From Vreelandella songnenensis (GTDB taxonomy: Bacteria > Pseudomonadota > Gammaproteobacteria > Pseudomonadales > Halomonadaceae), in contig NZ_PVTK01000003.1 in NCBI RefSeq assembly GCF_003002925.1, positions 248,001 to 312,000 of the forward strand: DNA of 64,000 nt, in the 5' to 3' direction. The notes below the pieces were generated by a model, which worked only from the letters and a program-made list of their open reading frames with translations, made no database searches and was not told the origin of the DNA. This document shows, piece after piece, positions 60,960-64,000 of the stretch. Numbering within the stretch: position 1 is the first letter of the stretch; each line of letters opens with the position of its first letter. A program made the position numbers and the translations under genes.

Positions 60960-62411
60960 GTGATCAGCGTCGAGCGCAAGAACAGCTTCCAGCTGCGCCT
61001 TACCCGGCGCCTCAAGGAAGAGACATCGCATAGGCTTGACGTCTATCTTTTCATGCCGGCAGAGCTTGGGTTGAACGCCCATGTGATTTCCGAAGAGGCA
61101 TTTTATCACGCCTCGATCAGCGTCTCGCGGACTTACTACAGCGATGCCTACCACCTGCCGCTGGTGCATAGCCGTCTTGCCAGCCGTAACCAGCTGGGCA
61201 GTGAATCCTACCGGTTGAGCCTGAGCCTTTATGCCTACCAGTACGTCGTCGCCATGGAGCGCACGACGCAAGAACTGCTGGTGGGCGAGCGCAAGCTGCG
61301 CAGCGAGCGTCAGAAGGAGTCGGAAGAGGTTCAGGGAGGTGGCCAGGAGCTCAGCGAGCAGCTAAACGAGATGTGCGATCTCAGCGAAAGTATCCTGAAA
61401 AAGATGCGCCGCAATCAGCCCACCGACGAGCGTCTCTCCAAGTACTTCGCCAATATCGATAACTACCTCTCCTGGTTTACCGAGCAGCAGCTGCTTGCCC
61501 TGGTGGCCTATATGCCGAGAGGCGGTGAGTTCACCGATATCAAGCGGCGCTTTATCAGTGTCTGCGAGCGTGAAAGCGAGTACCGCCGCGAGCAGCAGTA
61601 CAACGCTGAACGGGTAATGGCGGACCCCACGCGCATGTCCAACAAGATGCGCCTGCTGCGCAGGTTGATCGAGTACCCGATTACCCTCAAGCAGGAGTCG
61701 CTGGAGCTTGGCAGCGGCGAGCAGAAAGCGGTCAAGGCGCTGGCCACGGCGGTGGTCATGGCCTGTGTGACGCTGGGTGTACTGCGCGTGCGCGAAGTGG
61801 TGGGCGATATCACCGCGCTGTTTGTACTGGCCATGGCCCTGCTTTACGCCCTGCGCGAGGTATTCAAGGATGACCTGCGCAATACGCTGTGGCGCTGGCT
61901 GCGCCGTGGAAGGCCCAAGTGGCGGCGCCAGTACGTCGACCCGACCCGCAACGCCATGGTGGGCCGTCAGCTCGAATGGTTCGACTACAAGCGTTATGCC
62001 GCGCTCGACAAGGACATTCAACAGATGCGCCGGCGCACGGTCGCCCAGCGCGAAGAGATGGTGCTGCACTACCGCTCCAGCTCGCGCATGCTGCCCACGC
62101 GCTTTTTAAGCGGCTACGAGCACACCCGGGAAACGCTGCACGTTGATCTTTTGATGCTGACCCGCCTGATGAGCAAGGAGAAGCATCATATCTACCGGCT
62201 AAAGGACGGTCAGGCAGTGCGCGAAAGCGTGGAGCGCCGCCATCTGTTCAACCTGATCGTGCGAGAGACGGGCAGCGAAGACCAGCCCTACCTGGCGCGC
62301 TGGAAGGTCGTGGTCAGCCGTTCGGGCATTGTCGATGTGGAAAAAGTAGCTGATAACATCCCCAATGAGGAAGCGGCCCAGGAGTCCGTCTCCGCAAGCG
62401 CGTCTCCATGA
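60960..62411 (+). CDS. Unknown 483-residue membrane protein
   Basis: I do not recognise a family. The GTG start at 60960 has GGAG about 10 bases upstream. Residues 1-255 are soluble, mixed and charged (several RR/KE segments, cysteine-poor). Two close membrane helices follow (ALATAVVMACVTLGVL and ITALFVLAMALLYAL, about 262-302), then a basic segment (RWLRRGRPKWRRQYVD) and a soluble C-terminal region of about 155 residues with many Arg and Leu. Both soluble parts probably face the cytoplasm. It is divergent from the TerB-like/J-domain gene and could be its client or partner; that is conjecture. Confidence 0.8.
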   Translation: MISVERKNSFQLRLTRRLKEETSHRLDVYLFMPAELGLNAHVISEEAFYHASISVSRTYYSDAYHLPLVHSRLASRNQLGSESYRLSLSLYAYQYVVAMERTTQELLVGERKLRSERQKESEEVQGGGQELSEQLNEMCDLSESILKKMRRNQPTDERLSKYFANIDNYLSWFTEQQLLALVAYMPRGGEFTDIKRRFISVCERESEYRREQQYNAERVMADPTRMSNKMRLLRRLIEYPITLKQESLELGSGEQKAVKALATAVVMACVTLGVLRVREVVGDITALFVLAMALLYALREVFKDDLRNTLWRWLRRGRPKWRRQYVDPTRNAMVGRQLEWFDYKRYAALDKDIQQMRRRTVAQREEMVLHYRSSSRMLPTRFLSGYEHTRETLHVDLLMLTRLMSKEKHHIYRLKDGQAVRESVERRHLFNLIVRETGSEDQPYLARWKVVVSRSGIVDVEKVADNIPNEEAAQESVSASASP

Positions 62412-62421
62412 CCCCACCTTG

Positions 62422-62459
62422 AAAAAAACCGCCTGCACGGTTAAACGCGCCAGGCGGTT
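62422..62459 (-). terminator. Rho-independent terminator after the aminotransferase (minus strand)
   Basis: On the minus strand AACCGCCTG pairs with CAGGCGGTT (9 bp) around a 15-base loop and is followed by a run of T residues. Because the inverted repeat is symmetric, it may also act on the convergent gene ending at 62411. Confidence 0.85.
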
Positions 62460-62482
62460 GATCGGGCAAACAGAAAGCGCGA

Positions 62483-63607
62483 TTAGCCGAGCGCGTTGAC
62501 CGCCTGCTCAAGATTGGCGACGCTGCGCTTCGTCTCGTGCAGCTTGTCCAGGCCAAACAGGCCGATCCGGAAGGTCTGGAAGTCGTCGCCTTCATCGCAC
62601 ATCAGCGGCACGCCGCCTGCAATCTGAACGCCCGCCTGGGCAAACTTGCCCACAAGCCCGGCATCATCGGTATAGCTGACCACCACGCCCGGGGCTTCAA
62701 AGCCTTCGGCCGCTACGCTGACAAACCCATGGCGCTTGAGCATGGCGCGCACTTCCTGGCCAATGGCCTGCTGCTCCTCTTTTACCTTCTCGAAGCCGTA
62801 CTCGCGGGTTTCCTGCATGATATCGCGCAGCTGGCGCAGGGCATCCGTGGGCATGGTGGCATGGTAGGCATGGCCGCCGTTCTCGTAGGCCTGCATGATG
62901 GCATGCCACTTGGCTAAATCGCAGGCAAAGCTGTTGCTCTGGGTTTCATCCAGGCGCTTTACGGCGCGCTCGGAGAGCATCACCATGGCGCAGCAGGGCG
63001 AGCCGCTCCAGCCTTTCTGCGGGGCGCTGACTACCACGTCCACACCCAGATCCTGCATATCCACCCACAGCGTGCCGGCGGCAATCGCGTCCAGCACGAA
63101 CAGGCCGCCAGCCTCGCGGGTCGCTTGCGCCACGGTGCGAATATAGTCATCCGGCAGCAGCAGGCCGGCCGAGGTTTCCACCTGTGGGGCGAACACCACC
63201 GCGGGCTTCTCCTCGCGGATACGCGCGGCGGCTTCCTCGGCGGGCACCGGGGCGAAGGGCGACTGACGATCATCCGGGTTGACGCGGCGCGCCTTGAGCA
63301 CCGTGTGCTGGTCGGTCAAGCGGCCCATGTCGATGATCTGGGTCCAGCGGTAGCTGAACCAGCCGTTACGAATCACCAGGGTGCTCTGATCCAGCGCGAA
63401 CTGACGCGCCACCGCTTCCATGCCAAAGGTGCCACTACCCGGCACGATAACCGATGCGTGAGCGTTATAGACGTCCTTGAGCGTGGCTGAAATATCGCGC
63501 ATCACGTGCTGAAACTGCTGCGACATGTGGTTGAGCGAACGGTCGGTGTACACCACCGAGTATTCGAGCAGGCCGGTGGGGTCGACGTTGGGCAGTAGGG
63601 CCGCCAT
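62483..63607 (-). CDS. Class V aminotransferase (alanine/serine-glyoxylate type)
   Basis: 374 residues from the ATG at 63607, which has AAGGAG 7 bases upstream. PLP fold-type I enzyme: GSGTFGMEAVARQF near residue 55, DAIAAGTLWVDM (the Asp that contacts the PLP ring) near 185, and the Schiff-base lysine in SAPQKGWSGSPCC near 208. Family members move amino groups from alanine or serine to glyoxylate; the precise donor is uncertain. It is a single-gene unit ended by a terminator. Confidence 0.9.
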   Translation of the reverse strand: MAALLPNVDPTGLLEYSVVYTDRSLNHMSQQFQHVMRDISATLKDVYNAHASVIVPGSGTFGMEAVARQFALDQSTLVIRNGWFSYRWTQIIDMGRLTDQHTVLKARRVNPDDRQSPFAPVPAEEAAARIREEKPAVVFAPQVETSAGLLLPDDYIRTVAQATREAGGLFVLDAIAAGTLWVDMQDLGVDVVVSAPQKGWSGSPCCAMVMLSERAVKRLDETQSNSFACDLAKWHAIMQAYENGGHAYHATMPTDALRQLRDIMQETREYGFEKVKEEQQAIGQEVRAMLKRHGFVSVAAEGFEAPGVVVSYTDDAGLVGKFAQAGVQIAGGVPLMCDEGDDFQTFRIGLFGLDKLHETKRSVANLEQAVNALG

Positions 63608-63713
63608 GGCGTTCTCCTTGATCAATGGGCGCCGGAAAAAGCGCAGTACAGTGGCGCACAGGATACGAGGAATCGCAGGGGGAGGCCAGCGGTGCCCGGG
63701 TGAGGCCGGGGCA

Positions 63714-63741
63714 AATAAAAGCCGCCGTCAAAGACGGCGGC
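63714..63741 (-). terminator. Rho-independent terminator after cytidine deaminase (minus strand)
   Basis: On the minus strand GCCGCCGTC, TTT, GACGGCGGC form a 9-bp stem followed by TTTTATT. Confidence 0.92.
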
Positions 63742-63773
63742 AGGCATTACCATGCACCCGGCATGCGGATTAT

Positions 63774-64000
63774 CTATTGCTGGCCCTGGCGCTTGGGCAG
63801 CTGTTCCGGGCCGAAGGCATCCGGCAGCAGCGTCTGCATGGTGTAGGTCTTGAGTACCTCGCCCTGGCGGGAGAGCACCATGATTTGCGTATCAGGCGTG
63901 GCGAACTCGCGAATACGCTGGCGGCAGTCGCCACAGGGCGTGCACAGGTGCTCGCCGGGGCCCATGACATACACCTTGGCAAGCTCGCGCTGGCCGGCGC
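63774..64000 (-). CDS. cdd: Cytidine deaminase, C-terminal part
   Basis: About 75 residues are visible; the 5' part lies beyond the window. The zinc-binding motif TPCGDCRQR (two Cys ligands) is followed by IMVLSRQGEVLKTYTMQTLLPDAFGP, the typical end of the small homotetrameric cytidine deaminases (such as Bacillus Cdd) that convert cytidine and deoxycytidine to the uridines for pyrimidine salvage. The tail KRQGQQ is short. A terminator follows. Confidence 0.88.
   Translation of the reverse strand, partial: AGQRELAKVYVMGPGEHLCTPCGDCRQRIREFATPDTQIMVLSRQGEVLKTYTMQTLLPDAFGPEQLPKRQGQQ

Noticed and set aside
1..64000. Mobile elements, prophage, tRNA or rRNA genes
   Set aside because: I looked for transposase or integrase genes, terminal repeats, tRNA cloverleaf patterns and rRNA stretches and found none; the window reads as stable chromosomal backbone.

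Overview
The window looks like chromosomal DNA of a moderately halophilic gammaproteobacterium, most likely a Halomonadaceae member (Halomonas/Vreelandella type). This is inferred from the protein families, the gene mix and the GC-rich codon use; there is no rRNA or other marker gene to prove it. I saw no tRNA or rRNA genes, insertion sequences, prophage or CRISPR array. Nearly all of the window is ordinary coding sequence with short gaps.

Layout. 0-6.4 kb: an oxidative uronate (galacturonate/pectin) catabolic cluster: the end of a pectate lyase-like gene, kdgD, a galactarolactone isomerase, uronate dehydrogenase (udh), a GntR/FCD regulator and a 2,5-dioxovalerate (ketoglutarate semialdehyde) dehydrogenase, closed by a strong terminator. 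6.4-11.9 kb: a DpkA/Ldh2-type reductase with an AEC transporter, a CDF metal transporter, an acetyltransferase, an alpha/beta hydrolase and a solute-binding-like protein without signal peptide. 11.9-20.4 kb: the nitrate assimilation region. A FAD oxidoreductase, nirB and nirD are transcribed leftward, and nasA-cobA rightward, from divergent sigma-54-type promoters. 20.4-22.9 kb: an MFS exporter, a DkgB-like aldo/keto reductase and a 49-codon arfA ribosome-rescue gene. 23-29.6 kb: a signalling block (OmpR-type regulator, secreted SUOX-fold protein, hybrid kinase with HPt, REC-EAL protein, chemoreceptor). 29.7-38.6 kb: ABC transporter, split chromate-transporter pair with a GntR regulator, DUF1415 protein, second chemoreceptor and small-molecule enzymes. 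38.7-41.8 kb: nasR (NIT-ANTAR antiterminator) and a NarK-type nitrate transporter, again behind a sigma-54-type promoter. 41.8-47.1 kb: patatin-like lipase and three peptidoglycan-editing enzymes. 47-64 kb: a LysR regulator, a glutathionyl-hydroquinone reductase, stress proteins (PRC-barrel, CsbD), a DEAD-box helicase, endonuclease V, thiol peroxidase, an amidoligase/GATase pair, an MscS channel, a J-domain-type group with a large unknown membrane protein, a class V aminotransferase and the end of cytidine deaminase.

The most interesting observation is how the nitrate genes appear to be wired. The window encodes NasR, and the leaders of its likely targets carry hairpins with six-base loops having A at position 1 and G at position 4, the known ANTAR-protein recognition pattern. 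The nirBD-operon leader has a tandem pair followed by an intrinsic terminator. The nasA leader has such a hairpin that is mutually exclusive with an intrinsic terminator. The narK leader has one such hairpin whose 3' arm could otherwise pair next to the ribosome binding site. All three units have a GG-N10-GC sigma-54-type promoter. Together this suggests one nitrogen-limitation (NtrC/sigma-54) plus nitrate (NasR) AND-gate acting at two separated loci.

Other points of interest: the arfA stop codon sits in the loop of a hairpin; an amidoligase is paired with a class I glutamine amidotransferase-like enzyme; a degenerate J-like membrane protein (no HPD) sits beside a TerB-like/J-domain protein and an unknown 483-residue membrane protein; and several intergenic regions, mostly at gene 3' ends, carry degenerate 14-18 bp tandem repeats.
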